The notes under the pieces are model-generated. The model worked only from the letters and a program-made list of their open reading frames with translations, was not told the DNA's origin and searched no databases. The position numbers were made by a program, and so were the translations under genes. This document shows positions 20,954 through 29,755 of a DNA stretch of 64,000 bases, piece by piece. The stretch lies in assembly GCF_020166435.1 (NCBI RefSeq), contig NZ_JAINZP010000005.1:124001-188000 (forward strand), read 5' to 3'. The stretch is from Pectobacterium versatile (GTDB lineage Bacteria; Pseudomonadota; Gammaproteobacteria; Enterobacterales; Enterobacteriaceae). Position 1 is the first letter of the stretch, and every line of letters starts with the position of its first letter.

Positions 20954-21580
20954 ATGAGTTATTCACTGCCATCGCTGCCTTATGCTTATGACGCACTGGA
21001 ACCGCATTTCGACAAAGAAACGATGGAAATTCACCATTCCAAACACCATCAGGCTTACGTCAATAATGCTAACGCCGCGCTGGAATCTCTGCCTGAACTG
21101 GCTACATTGTCTGCTGAAGAGCTGATCGCTCAACTGGATAAAGTTCCTGCGGAGAAAAGAACAGCACTGCGTAACAACGCTGGCGGCCACGTTAACCACA
21201 GCCTGTTCTGGAAAGGCCTGAAAGTAGGTACGACGCTGACTGGCGACCTGAAAGCCGCTATCGAACGTGATTTCGGCAGCGTTGATGCGTTTAAAGAGAA
21301 ATTTGAGCAAGCAGCAGCAACCCGCTTCGGTTCTGGCTGGGCGTGGCTGGTACTGAAAGACGATGGCAAACTGGCCGTAGTGTCTACTGCAAACCAAGAC
21401 AGCCCGCTGATGGGTGAAGCTGTTTCTGGCGCGTCTGGCTACCCAATCGTCGGTCTCGACGTATGGGAGCACGCTTACTACCTGAAATATCAGAACCTTC
21501 GTCCAGCTTATGCTAAAGCATTCTGGAACGTGTTGAACTGGGACGAAGCCGCTGCTCGTTTCGCTAGCGCGAAAAAATAA
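20954..21580 (+). CDS. sodA: Manganese superoxide dismutase
   Basis: A 208-residue Mn-superoxide dismutase. Metal ligands are visible: H27 ([12 protein letters not shown]), the histidine in [10 protein letters not shown] (about 81), and D/H in [12 protein letters not shown] (about 168/172). NQDSP with Gln at the outer sphere indicates the Mn rather than Fe type. It converts superoxide to peroxide and O2 in the cytosol. The start is ATG 20954 ([17 protein letters not shown]); the frame opens 5 codons earlier. Monocistronic with a clear terminator. Confidence 0.96.
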   Translation: MSYSLPSLPYAYDALEPHFDKETMEIHHSKHHQAYVNNANAALESLPELATLSAEELIAQLDKVPAEKRTALRNNAGGHVNHSLFWKGLKVGTTLTGDLKAAIERDFGSVDAFKEKFEQAAATRFGSGWAWLVLKDDGKLAVVSTANQDSPLMGEAVSGASGYPIVGLDVWEHAYYLKYQNLRPAYAKAFWNVLNWDEAAARFASAKK

Positions 21581-21629
21581 AACCGTTGAGTGCCTGATCC
21601 TGTCAGGCCTCTTCTGCGTTTGAATATAA

Positions 21630-21662
21630 ACTGGAACAACAGCCTGTTATTCCAGTTTTTTA
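21630..21662 (+). terminator. Rho-independent terminator of sodA
   Basis: The 7-bp stem ACTGGAA / TTCCAGT with a 13-nt loop is followed by TTTTTTA. A smaller hairpin (GCCTGA/TCAGGC) precedes it at about 21592-21608. Confidence 0.85.
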
Positions 21663-21788
21663 TTATCTATCTGTCCGTATTTTCTCCCCCTCCTTCCCTC
21701 GCTACACGCAATCGCATAGTCGTGATCTCACGTTGTTTACTCATTTCTGTTAGTGCACAGGCTCCCTGCGCGAAAAGTGGGCGGCGCG

Positions 21789-21815
21789 TAAAGTTTCAGA
21801 GTAGAGTGCCGATAT
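21789..21815 (+). promoter_or_regulatory. Sigma-28 (FliA) promoter of chemoreceptor gene
   Basis: TAAAGTTT, exactly 11 nt, then GCCGATAT: 15 of 16 bases of the flagellar class 3 consensus (TAAAGTTT-N11-GCCGATAA) with ideal spacing. It is 130 bp upstream of the receptor start. Confidence 0.9.
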
Positions 21816-21944
21816 CTACTGCGGGTTTTTATCATGTTGTTTTGCAGGGATTGGCTTGGCACGCGGTAATCCGAGATGCTAACACCGCTAATCAAGTGTG
21901 CATCAGGATAGTGAATTTGGCTTAATATGATATATTGGTGAAAT

Positions 21945-23840
21945 GTGATGGTTATAAATTTTGACAATCTAAAAGTCGGTAAAAAATTAGGATTAGGCTT
22001 TTTCCTGATTCTGCTGATGACCATGGTGATTGCCGGCGCGGGCATTATGCATATAAGCTCGCTGAAAGACAGTATTGATAAAGTGAATTTAAGCAACAGT
22101 ATTAATGATGAAATTAATCAGGCTAAATATTACCGTGCATTATACGGCACTACCTATAATCCTGATGATATAAAAAAGAACATTGAACACATTTCCAATG
22201 TCAATAGACTTGCTGAGACAGCAAAAGAATTTAGCTGGCCAGAAAATGATGCTAAGAAAATAGCCAACATCCCTGCATTAATTTCCAGCTATCAGGAAAA
22301 ACAGAAAAATTATATTGATGCAGTGAATACCAAAGATAACGTCAGAAAAAATTGGAATATATCGACAACAGAAAAACCACTGCAACAGCTCAATGATCAA
22401 TTAAAGCTAGACAATAACAGCACTAATCTTCAATTATTACTTTCTGACCTGAACCAAAAACTGATTGCCGTCCGCTACCACGTTCGTGGTTTATTACTTT
22501 CTACCAACAAAGAATCCGAAGAAAAACTGACGGATTCCATCAACGCGGCACAAACGTCATTAACTTTCCTGTATCAGAGCCTGTCTGCCGAACAACGTGA
22601 AACGCTGGCACCGGTTCTGACGATCGTGAATAATTATGAAGAGCAGGTGTTGGCCTATATGCCAGCCTATCAAGAGGAAATCGCGCAGGCAGGACAAATG
22701 CGCGTGGTAGCCGAACAGCTGAATACCGTCGTTAAATCACTCCTCAGCGATCAGCTAGCTGCTTCACAGGCAGACATTCGCAGTGCCACGCTGCAAATGA
22801 GTATCACAGCGCTGATTACGCTACTGCTTGGTCTGCTGATTTCCTGGTTCATTTCACGCCAGATCACCACACCGCTCGGCAGCACGTTGAGCATGGCTGA
22901 AAAAATCGCGACGGGCGATCTCACCATGTCCATCAACACGACGCGTAAGGATGAGTTGGGTCAGTTGATGAGTGCGATGTCGAAAATGAATGACAACCTG
23001 CACAATATGATCGATGACATTCGCGTCGGCGTCAGCCAGATTTCTAACGCGTCCAGCGAAATCGTCGCGGGTAACACAGACCTGTCATCACGTACCGAGC
23101 AGCAGGCCGCTGCCGTTGAGGAAACCGCCGCCAGCATGGAGCAGCTCACCGCGACGGTTAAGCAAAACGCAGATAACGCACACCACGCGAATAAGCTGGC
23201 AATCAGCGCATCTCAAACCGCAAAACAAGGCGGCGAGCAGGTGAATAACGTGGTGCAAACCATGACGGCGATTGAGAGCAGCTCTAAACGTATCGCGGAA
23301 ATCACGTCCGTCATCAACAGCATCGCCTTCCAGACCAACATTTTGGCATTGAACGCCGCGGTGGAAGCCGCCCGCGCCGGTGAGCAAGGCCGTGGATTTG
23401 CCGTTGTTGCCAGCGAAGTCCGTAGCCTTGCCCAGCGCAGTTCTCAGGCCGCGAAAGAAATCGAAGGCCTGATCTCTGAATCGGTTACTCAGGTATCACG
23501 CGGAGCGACGCTGGTTGGCAATGCTGGTAAGACGATGAATGATATCGTCACTTCTATCACACAGGTGCATGACATCATGGGTGAAATTGCTACCGCATCA
23601 GATGAGCAAAGCCGGGGAATTAGCCAGGTTAGCCAGGCGATTGTTGAGATGGACAGCACCACGCAGCAGAACGCCGCACTGGTGGAACAATCCTCTGCCG
23701 CTGCCGACTCGCTGGAAGAACAGGCGAGACTGCTGAAGCAGGCGGTTTCCGTCTTCCGTCTGGCAAACGCGCAGCATGATGACACCCCAGCGGGTATCGC
23801 GTTTGCCGACCAAACGCATCGTCTGCACGCGCCGCGCTAA
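21945..23840 (+). CDS. Methyl-accepting chemotaxis protein
   Basis: A 631-residue transmembrane chemoreceptor. TM1 is at about 17-36 ([20 protein letters not shown]), the periplasmic sensor about 37-282 (helical, longer than the 160-residue Tar type), TM2 about 285-305, a HAMP linker next, and a C-terminal signalling hairpin with tip [20 protein letters not shown]. The sensor shows no family I can name; ligand unknown. The C-terminus ends HRLHAPR with no NWETF-like CheR tether. The start is GTG 21945 or ATG 21948. The gene is alone behind a sigma-28 promoter. Confidence 0.92.
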   Translation: MMVINFDNLKVGKKLGLGFFLILLMTMVIAGAGIMHISSLKDSIDKVNLSNSINDEINQAKYYRALYGTTYNPDDIKKNIEHISNVNRLAETAKEFSWPENDAKKIANIPALISSYQEKQKNYIDAVNTKDNVRKNWNISTTEKPLQQLNDQLKLDNNSTNLQLLLSDLNQKLIAVRYHVRGLLLSTNKESEEKLTDSINAAQTSLTFLYQSLSAEQRETLAPVLTIVNNYEEQVLAYMPAYQEEIAQAGQMRVVAEQLNTVVKSLLSDQLAASQADIRSATLQMSITALITLLLGLLISWFISRQITTPLGSTLSMAEKIATGDLTMSINTTRKDELGQLMSAMSKMNDNLHNMIDDIRVGVSQISNASSEIVAGNTDLSSRTEQQAAAVEETAASMEQLTATVKQNADNAHHANKLAISASQTAKQGGEQVNNVVQTMTAIESSSKRIAEITSVINSIAFQTNILALNAAVEAARAGEQGRGFAVVASEVRSLAQRSSQAAKEIEGLISESVTQVSRGATLVGNAGKTMNDIVTSITQVHDIMGEIATASDEQSRGISQVSQAIVEMDSTTQQNAALVEQSSAAADSLEEQARLLKQAVSVFRLANAQHDDTPAGIAFADQTHRLHAPR

Positions 23841-23869
23841 TATCAACACCACAACGTACTAAAAACGAC

Positions 23870-23893
23870 AAAGCCCCTGTTAAACAGGGGCTT
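23870..23893. terminator. Hairpin between chemoreceptor and yibL
   Basis: The stem AAGCCCCTGTT / AACAGGGGCTT forms a tight hairpin between the two convergent stops. It has few U residues on the plus side and ...GTCGTTTT on the minus side, so it may terminate yibL better than the receptor gene. Confidence 0.65.
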
Positions 23894-23939
23894 CATCAAC
23901 GAATCTATCACCAGCATCGATCTGCGCAGAGAAGAAACC

Positions 23940-24302
23940 TCAGAACGGTTTCGGCGCGAAGCCTGTCATCTCTTTTAAATCCATCTCGCGCCCCAGTGCC
24001 GTCATCGGGTGCACTACCACCAAACCGCGAACGCTTTTCTTCAACGTCCCCATATCAGCTTGCTCTTTTTTAGTAATCGCACGTTTGAAAGGCAGGTTCG
24101 CCAGTTTCTGCGCTTCTTTGCTGAGTTTCTGTTCTCTCACGTTACGCAGGCGCTCGATTTCAGCCGTTAGCTTCTCGCAGGCCTCCAGATTGAGGGCGAT
24201 TGCTTCAGCATCACCTTGTTCCAGCAGCGTGGTCTGCTTATGCGTCAGCTTATCCAATTGGTCGCTAAGGCGTTTGATCTCTGCTTTTTCCTGCTCTTTC
24301 AT
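23940..24302 (-). CDS. yibL: Ribosome-associated protein YibL
   Basis: A 120-residue highly charged protein, the same length as E. coli YibL. The N-terminal half is a predicted coiled coil ([15 protein letters not shown]...); the C-terminal part [20 protein letters not shown] and [12 protein letters not shown] is nearly identical to E. coli. YibL co-purifies with ribosomal particles; its role is not well defined. The start is ATG 24302; the open frame continues 16 codons upstream. It neighbours mtlR as in E. coli. Confidence 0.9.
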   Translation of the reverse strand: MKEQEKAEIKRLSDQLDKLTHKQTTLLEQGDAEAIALNLEACEKLTAEIERLRNVREQKLSKEAQKLANLPFKRAITKKEQADMGTLKKSVRGLVVVHPMTALGREMDLKEMTGFAPKPF

Positions 24303-24351
24303 AAAAGATAACCTATATAACGGGAGAATAATGCGGGGCACAGCATACACT

Positions 24352-24473
24352 ATACGCTAAATAATTCGAGTTGCGTGAAGGCGGCAACCGCACGCCCCCG
24401 GAGCTTACTCAGGTAAGTGACTGAGTTGAGTAAGACCAACCACACATATGCCGCTTGAAGGATGACAAGTAGA
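24352..24473 (+). repeat. ERIC element, diverged (copy 5)
   Basis: A 122-bp copy with left end ATACGCTAAATAATTCGAGT and core GGAGCTTACTCAGGTAAGTG; the right end (CGCTTGAAGGATGACAAGTA) is worn. It lies between mtlR and yibL and probably separates their transcripts. Confidence 0.8.
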
Positions 24474-24515
24474 AACGCCTGACATGACGCAGTGGCGTAA
24501 TAAAGCAGAATGGGG

Positions 24516-25046
24516 TTAAAACGCCTTTTTCAGACTGATTTGCGCAATCAATGTGGTCAGGGATAGCACCAGCGTGGAGCGCACCATCTGTTGATAACGC
24601 TGCCGCTGCATACTCACCAGAAGCGGATCGGCGGCATCTGCCCCCGGCGGAAAGGCGGGTTCTGTAGGCAACGCCGCCACGCAGTGCAGCTCGCCGATAG
24701 GCCCCAGAATTTCATCATCGGTAAAACGGTAATGCCGATCGTCATGTGCCAGCTCTTCGCCCAGCGCCATTAACAGTTCCGCATCTTCATACTCTTTACG
24801 GCTGATCATTCCCAGGCCATAAATCAGTTTCAGACGCACGGAAAGGTCGCCCAGCGGGCCCGTTCCCGTCATCAGGGGTTCAACGGCATATTTCACCGCA
24901 TAGTCGTCCTTACGGAACACCTGCAACATCAGGATACTGACCGCTTCCGCCAACAACTCAACGGCGCAGAGCATAAAGTCGCGCACGGTCTTCCCTGAGT
25001 TCAGCGCTTCCAGAACCCGGTTTTCAAACGCCTGTGTTTCTTCCAT
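24516..25046 (-). CDS. mtlR: Mannitol operon repressor MtlR
   Basis: A repressor of the mtl operon, with the family core QAFENRVLEALNSGKTVRDF, QVFRKDDYAVKYAVEPL, LSVRLKLIYGLGMI, FTDDEILGPIGELHCVAALP and the C-terminal SLKKAF. The start is uncertain. I choose ATG 25046 (METQ-like start with GAGAAG upstream; 176 residues), because the extra 43 codons of the frame do not resemble E. coli MtlR (195 residues) and contain an 11-bp inverted repeat. ATG 25100 would give 194 residues, close to the usual length. It is downstream of mtlD in the same orientation. Confidence 0.85.
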   Translation of the reverse strand: MEETQAFENRVLEALNSGKTVRDFMLCAVELLAEAVSILMLQVFRKDDYAVKYAVEPLMTGTGPLGDLSVRLKLIYGLGMISRKEYEDAELLMALGEELAHDDRHYRFTDDEILGPIGELHCVAALPTEPAFPPGADAADPLLVSMQRQRYQQMVRSTLVLSLTTLIAQISLKKAF

Positions 25047-25107
25047 CGTCACTTCTCGACCCTTTAACCCCGCCCACAGCCTACCCCATCTCGGCAGCAT
25101 GCTTACC

Positions 25108-25180
25108 GGCAGGTGTGGCGACATCCTATCCCCGACGTCGCCCGTATACCTTACACCGTGTCGAAAAGACCACACCTGCC
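25108..25180. repeat. Inverted repeat between mtlD and mtlR
   Basis: A perfect 11-bp inverted repeat, GGCAGGTGTGG (25108-25118) and CCACACCTGCC (25170-25180), with a 51-bp loop that is itself partly self-complementary. It could be a REP-like or processing structure in the mtlD-mtlR mRNA. It argues against translation starting upstream of 25100. Confidence 0.6.
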
Positions 25181-25199
25181 TGATGACGAGAGACGCCGA

Positions 25200-26348
25200 T
25201 TACTGCATGGCGTTATACACATTCACTGCTTGCGCGACAACCTCGCTGTCAGCATCCAGACCAGAAATCTGCACCAGCGCCGCCTGCGGCCCCTGAGTGC
25301 GGATTAACTCAGCCAGTTCCAGCGCCTGCGGATCCTGTTCACTGCGATAATGCATCGCGGCGGCAATACCGGTAATCAGGTTGTCATGCGGCAACTGGTA
25401 TTCCAACGTTCCGAGCAGCGGCTTGATCAAACGATCGCCTGCACTCAGCTTGCGCAGCGGCTGGCGGCCAACGCGCTCTACATCATCGTGCAGATGCGGG
25501 TTTTCAAAGCGGCTGAGAATCTTGTTGATGTAGGCGGCGTGCTTCTCCGTATCAAAACCGTAGCGCTTGATGAGTACTGCACCGCTCTCTTCCATTGCGC
25601 CTTTGACCACGGCTCTGACTTTCGGGTCGAGAATCGCATCACGGATCGTTTGATGACGCGCCTGTTGGCCGAGGTAGGCCGTAATCGCATGGCCGGTGTT
25701 CAGCGTGAAGAGCTTACGCTCAACAAACGCCATCAGATTGTCGGTCAGTTCCATACCGGGAATCGCTGGCGGTTCACCGCAGAACTGGGTTTTATCGACA
25801 ATCCATTCGCTGAAGGTTTCTACCGTCACCGCCAGCACATCGTCGCTACCGGCTTCGGAAGGGGGAACAATGCGATCCACAGCGGAATCCACGAATCCCA
25901 CATGCTCGACAACCCATTCCTGATGGCCTTCCGGCAGCAGTTTCAACACATGCTGTTTTAACTGGCTGGTGCCGCGCACCATATTTTCACAGGCGATAAT
26001 GTTCAACGGCCGGGTATTGCCGTCGTTATGACGCTTAACCAGCCCCTGAGCGATAGTTCCGGCGATTTTTTCCAGAATCTGCGGCCCCACAGCGGTCGTC
26101 ACCAGATCGGCCACGGCAATGAGCGCGACGGCATCCTGGCTGCCGCTGTGAACGGCACTCACGTTACTTACGGTATCAACCTGCGTGTTATCACCGACAA
26201 TCCGCACCGTGTAGCTTGTGCGGCTGTTCAGGGCATCCAACAGCGGCTGATTGACGTCAGCGAATGTCAGTTCGACGTTGGCATCGGCCAACAATTTCCC
26301 AATAAACCCACGGCCAATATTACCCGCGCCAAAGTGTAATGCTTTCAT
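25200..26348 (-). CDS. mtlD: Mannitol-1-phosphate 5-dehydrogenase
   Basis: A 382-residue enzyme, identical in length to E. coli MtlD. It oxidises mannitol 1-phosphate to fructose 6-phosphate with NAD+. The nucleotide-binding motif is [17 protein letters not shown] at the N-terminus; [19 protein letters not shown] and the catalytic-lysine region match the polyol-specific long-chain dehydrogenases. Second gene of the mtl operon, 61 bp after mtlA with a hairpin between. Confidence 0.96.
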   Translation of the reverse strand: MKALHFGAGNIGRGFIGKLLADANVELTFADVNQPLLDALNSRTSYTVRIVGDNTQVDTVSNVSAVHSGSQDAVALIAVADLVTTAVGPQILEKIAGTIAQGLVKRHNDGNTRPLNIIACENMVRGTSQLKQHVLKLLPEGHQEWVVEHVGFVDSAVDRIVPPSEAGSDDVLAVTVETFSEWIVDKTQFCGEPPAIPGMELTDNLMAFVERKLFTLNTGHAITAYLGQQARHQTIRDAILDPKVRAVVKGAMEESGAVLIKRYGFDTEKHAAYINKILSRFENPHLHDDVERVGRQPLRKLSAGDRLIKPLLGTLEYQLPHDNLITGIAAAMHYRSEQDPQALELAELIRTQGPQAALVQISGLDADSEVVAQAVNVYNAMQ

Positions 26349-26378
26349 GAGACATAACCTTAAAAAAACATAAAAAGA

Positions 26379-26396
26379 GGCCGCCCGCAGGCGGCC
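26379..26396 (-). terminator. mtlA-mtlD intercistronic hairpin
   Basis: The GC-only stem GGCCGCC / GGCGGCC has a 4-nt loop and, on the minus strand, is followed by CTCTTTTTATG. It probably causes partial termination or mRNA protection so that MtlA is made in excess of MtlD. Confidence 0.6.
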
Positions 26397-26409
26397 CTAG
26401 CCACATCAA

Positions 26410-28317
26410 TTAGGCACTCTTTTTACCGGAGAGTAAGTCGAGCACTTCCTGAACATCCTGGGTCTGTGCCAGACGTTCAATGACGGCATCATCATCCAGC
26501 GCATTGGTCAGACTGGTGATGACCTGAATATGTTCGTTGTTGCGAGCGGCAATACCGATAACCAGACGCGCAACCTCATCTTCTTCATCGCCAAAGCGAA
26601 CGCCTTCAGGATATTGGCAGAAGACAACGCCCGTTTTCAGCACGCGGTCTTTAGCTTCAATCGTACCGTGCGGCACAGCAATCGACTCGCCCAGATAGGT
26701 GGAAGTCAGCTTTTCACGTTCCAGCATCGCTTCAACATACGCAGGCTCGACATAGCCGCCTTTCACCAGTTGCTCTCCGGCGAAACGGATTGCCTGCTCT
26801 TTGTCTGTCGCATGCTGATTCAGGAACACATTGCCTGCACCCAGTTGGAACAGGTTAGTCTGTGCGTCGGCGACAGCAGGTGCTGGCGTCGCAACGGCTT
26901 CAGACTTCACGGCACCCTGTGCTGCGGTAAGACGTGCCACCAGATCGCTATACAGACCGCTATCAAGGAAGTTAGTCAGCGAAATGTGCTGTGCCTGCGG
27001 CGCATGACGCATCGCACGTTCGGTCAGATCGCGGTGCGTAATCACCAGATCGACATCGTCCGGCAGACTATTGATCGCGCTGTTAGTCACCGAAATGTTG
27101 GTCAGCCCGGCATCCTGAACTTTCTTACGCAGCACACCAGCACCCATCGCGCTGGAACCCATTCCAGCGTCACACGCTACGATGATTTTACGCACGGTAC
27201 TCATATCACCGCTGACACCGACGTTAGTCGCCGTGCCTTTAGAAGACGCTTTCATTTCCTGCACGCGGCGCGTTGCATCGCCCAGGTCTTCTTCTTTTTG
27301 CTTGGTGCTTTTCAGCAGAATCGCCGACACGATGAAGGACACCGCGAAAGCCGCTGCAATGGCCGCAAGGTTAGCGAAGTAAGCACCTTTTGGCGTCATC
27401 GCCAACACCGCCAGAATGGAGCCTGGAGACGCAGGAGAAACCAAACCGCCGCCCAGTACGCTCAGCGTAAACACGCCAGTCATCCCGCCCAGAATCACCG
27501 CAATAATCAGACGCGGATTCATCAGCACGTAAGGGAAGTAGATTTCGTGAATCCCGCCCAGGAAGTGGATAATCGCCGCACCTGGTGCTGACTCTTTCGC
27601 GTTACCACGACCGAAGAACATGTAAGCCATCAGCACGCCCATACCTGGGCCTGGGTTCGCTTCGATCAGGAAGAAAATAGATTTGCCGGTTTCCGTCGCC
27701 TGCTGAATGCCCAGCGGTGAGAAGATACCGTGGTTAATAGCGTTGTTCAGGAACAGGATTTTCGCCGGTTCAACGAAGATGGACGTAAGCGGCAGCAGGT
27801 TGTTCTGTACCATCAGGTTAACGCCGGAAGCCAGCACCTGAGAGAAGACTTCAACCAGCGGACCAATTGCCAAAAATGACAGGATTGCCAACAACATACC
27901 GATAATACCGGCAGAGAAGTTGTTGACCAGCATTTCAAAGCCGCTTTTGATTTTACCGTCGACCATGTGGTCAAAACGCTTGATCGCCCAGCCGCCCAAC
28001 GGGCCCACAATCATGGCGCCGAGGAACATCGGGATATCAGTCCCGACGATCACACCCATCGTCGTAATGGCACCCACGACACCACCACGCTCACCGAATA
28101 CCAGACGTCCACCGGTATAACCAATCAGCAATGGCAGCAAATACGTAATCATCGGACCGACGAGCTTCGCCAACGTTTCATTGGGGAACCAGCCGGTAGG
28201 GATAAACAGCGCGGTAATAATACCCCAGGCGATAAATGCGCCAATATTGGGCATCACCATATTGCTGAGGAAGCGACCAAAGTTTTGCACTTTGATCTTA
28301 ATATCTGGTGAAAGCAT
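26410..28317 (-). CDS. mtlA: Mannitol-specific PTS enzyme IICBA
   Basis: A 635-residue membrane permease-kinase (E. coli 637). The N-terminal IIC domain (about 1-340) has six to eight membrane segments and the GGIHEIYFPYVLMNPRL motif; IIB follows a linker, with the phosphocysteine in IIVACDAGMGSSAMG (about 384); IIA at the C-terminus has the phosphohistidine in GESIAVPHGT (about 555). It imports mannitol and releases mannitol 1-phosphate. First gene of the operon, behind four CRP-type sites. Confidence 0.97.
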   Translation of the reverse strand: MLSPDIKIKVQNFGRFLSNMVMPNIGAFIAWGIITALFIPTGWFPNETLAKLVGPMITYLLPLLIGYTGGRLVFGERGGVVGAITTMGVIVGTDIPMFLGAMIVGPLGGWAIKRFDHMVDGKIKSGFEMLVNNFSAGIIGMLLAILSFLAIGPLVEVFSQVLASGVNLMVQNNLLPLTSIFVEPAKILFLNNAINHGIFSPLGIQQATETGKSIFFLIEANPGPGMGVLMAYMFFGRGNAKESAPGAAIIHFLGGIHEIYFPYVLMNPRLIIAVILGGMTGVFTLSVLGGGLVSPASPGSILAVLAMTPKGAYFANLAAIAAAFAVSFIVSAILLKSTKQKEEDLGDATRRVQEMKASSKGTATNVGVSGDMSTVRKIIVACDAGMGSSAMGAGVLRKKVQDAGLTNISVTNSAINSLPDDVDLVITHRDLTERAMRHAPQAQHISLTNFLDSGLYSDLVARLTAAQGAVKSEAVATPAPAVADAQTNLFQLGAGNVFLNQHATDKEQAIRFAGEQLVKGGYVEPAYVEAMLEREKLTSTYLGESIAVPHGTIEAKDRVLKTGVVFCQYPEGVRFGDEEDEVARLVIGIAARNNEHIQVITSLTNALDDDAVIERLAQTQDVQEVLDLLSGKKSA

Positions 28318-28754
28318 AAAAACACACCCCTATTGAAACGCGCTGACAATAAGAGCGCGTGGTAATTATCGTGAGACGGCGTGGCAATAAAAACACCGAT
28401 TACCACAAGACTACTTCCGTCATTATTACTGTATGCAGCGCGGACTCTAACACGCTGTTTTCATACCGCAACTCCATGGCGGTAAAGTGACAAAAATCAC
28501 ACAACCACCCTACATCAACGATACAAATAGGTGATTTACTTCACAAAAAACCGTTAAAAATGAAAAACTAAACAGATTTTTAGACAAACACCGCGCCTTA
28601 TATGTGATTTAAGTCACACTTTAACGACCTGTATTTGTTTTATTTATGTGATGTTAGTCACAATTTATTTTTACCCTCTCACCAACCACACGCATCTTAT
28701 CCAGAATACCTATCCGCCATATCGCATCGCTAAAGCGTCGGAACATAGTCTCTT
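28318..28754. other. mtlA promoter region
   Basis: A 437-bp gap that serves as the mtl control region; it contains four CRP-type palindromes. The 90 bp nearest yiaF show nothing recognisable. Confidence 0.7.
28486..28662 (-). promoter_or_regulatory. Array of four CRP-binding sites of the mtl operon
   Basis: Four TGTGA-N6-TCACA-type palindromes: 28486-28501 (AGTGAcaaaaaTCACA), 28530-28545 (GGTGAtttactTCACA), 28603-28618 (TGTGAtttaagTCACA, perfect) and 28647-28662 (TGTGAtgttagTCACA, perfect). Site starts are 44, 73 and 44 bp apart. The E. coli mtl promoter likewise has several (five) CRP sites. They lie 170-345 bp upstream of mtlA. Confidence 0.88.
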
Positions 28755-29471
28755 CTAGGGATAATTCACACCATTTATCCCTCTGAGCGCATTCACTACA
28801 TTCTGCTGTTGCAGAGGTAACGCCGCTACCATGCTGTTATATTGCGCCACCTGCTGCGGCGTACGGAATTGCACAGACGCGCCGTTAAACACAGCTTGAT
28901 CGCCCTGAGCCTGAAGGAAATCGCCGATCTGGATCAGGCTTTGTGCGAAGGCAATCGCATTCGGAATGGTGGGTAACAGCGCGTTGGTAGGCTGTATTAC
29001 CGTGCGTGCATACAACCGCTCATAGGGTATTTGCACTTCTTCAGGCTGTTTTAACGTCCGATGGGCATTGTCTGCCTGCACTTTCGCCGCCTGCACATGC
29101 TGGCTCAACAGGTTCATTGCCCCAATGGATTGCCGAAGATCATCACGCTGTGTCAGATAGTCTTTAGGGACGCGAATACGGGAAATTTGCCCCAGCATCG
29201 GCGTTAAACTGCCGGACACCGCCTGATTAAACTGCTGAGAAAAAGTGGTTAATATCGCGTAATCGTTGGTAAAATTGCCAAAATTCTTCTTCTGCTCTTC
29301 CGTCAATGTCGGCAGCTTCCCATCCTGCTGCGACTGTACGCTTTGCAGGAACGCAACGAATGCCTTCCGCTGATCGGCTTCGCTGTCACCACAGGCAGCC
29401 AACTGCAATGCCGCCAGAATAACCAGAACTGGCAGCAGCCAGCGTGAACGGTACGTCATCAGCCTTCTCAT
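28755..29471 (-). CDS. yiaF: DUF3053 lipoprotein YiaF
   Basis: A 238-residue predicted lipoprotein. The signal has a basic start, a hydrophobic core (LLPVLVILAAL) and the lipobox LAAC with the acylated cysteine at 27; the +2 residue is Gly, so outer-membrane sorting is likely. The body (DQRKAFVAFLQS, LPTLTEEQKK, RVPKDYLTQ, VIQPTNALLP) matches E. coli YiaF. Function unknown. ATG 29471 follows GGAGTAGGGA. Confidence 0.85.
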   Translation of the reverse strand: MRRLMTYRSRWLLPVLVILAALQLAACGDSEADQRKAFVAFLQSVQSQQDGKLPTLTEEQKKNFGNFTNDYAILTTFSQQFNQAVSGSLTPMLGQISRIRVPKDYLTQRDDLRQSIGAMNLLSQHVQAAKVQADNAHRTLKQPEEVQIPYERLYARTVIQPTNALLPTIPNAIAFAQSLIQIGDFLQAQGDQAVFNGASVQFRTPQQVAQYNSMVAALPLQQQNVVNALRGINGVNYP

Positions 29472-29689
29472 TCCCTACTCCCGTTATGCTTACTGCCCCG
29501 CCAGCCGTGCTTTACTCAGACAAAAACACGCTGGCGACGGATTTTCCATGACAAGATTTTCTACGACATAAGCATAGTCGAATCAGGCTGGCTGTGCAGA
29601 AAAAGGCCAGCTCTGACAACGAATACCGATTGTTTAAGCATCGAGATACACGGGGCGACCACAGGGGTGAGGCGGGACGTTTTGCGACG

Positions 29690-29733
29690 CGGGAAAAAAT
29701 AACCCCCGAACAGGCGAACCTACTCGGGGGTTA
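29690..29733 (-). terminator. Rho-independent terminator of glyQS
   Basis: The stem AACCCCCGA / TCGGGGGTT (29700-29732) is followed on the minus strand by ATTTTTTCC. It lies 23 bp past the glyS stop. Confidence 0.88.
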
Positions 29734-29755
29734 GTATTACGTAACGCTGTCGCCG

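Larger units (their letters stand above)
21581..21944. other. sodA-chemoreceptor intergenic region
   Basis: A 364-bp gap with the sodA terminator (21630-21662), a sigma-28 promoter (21789-21815) and a chemoreceptor leader of about 120 nt. No gene. Confidence 0.7.
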
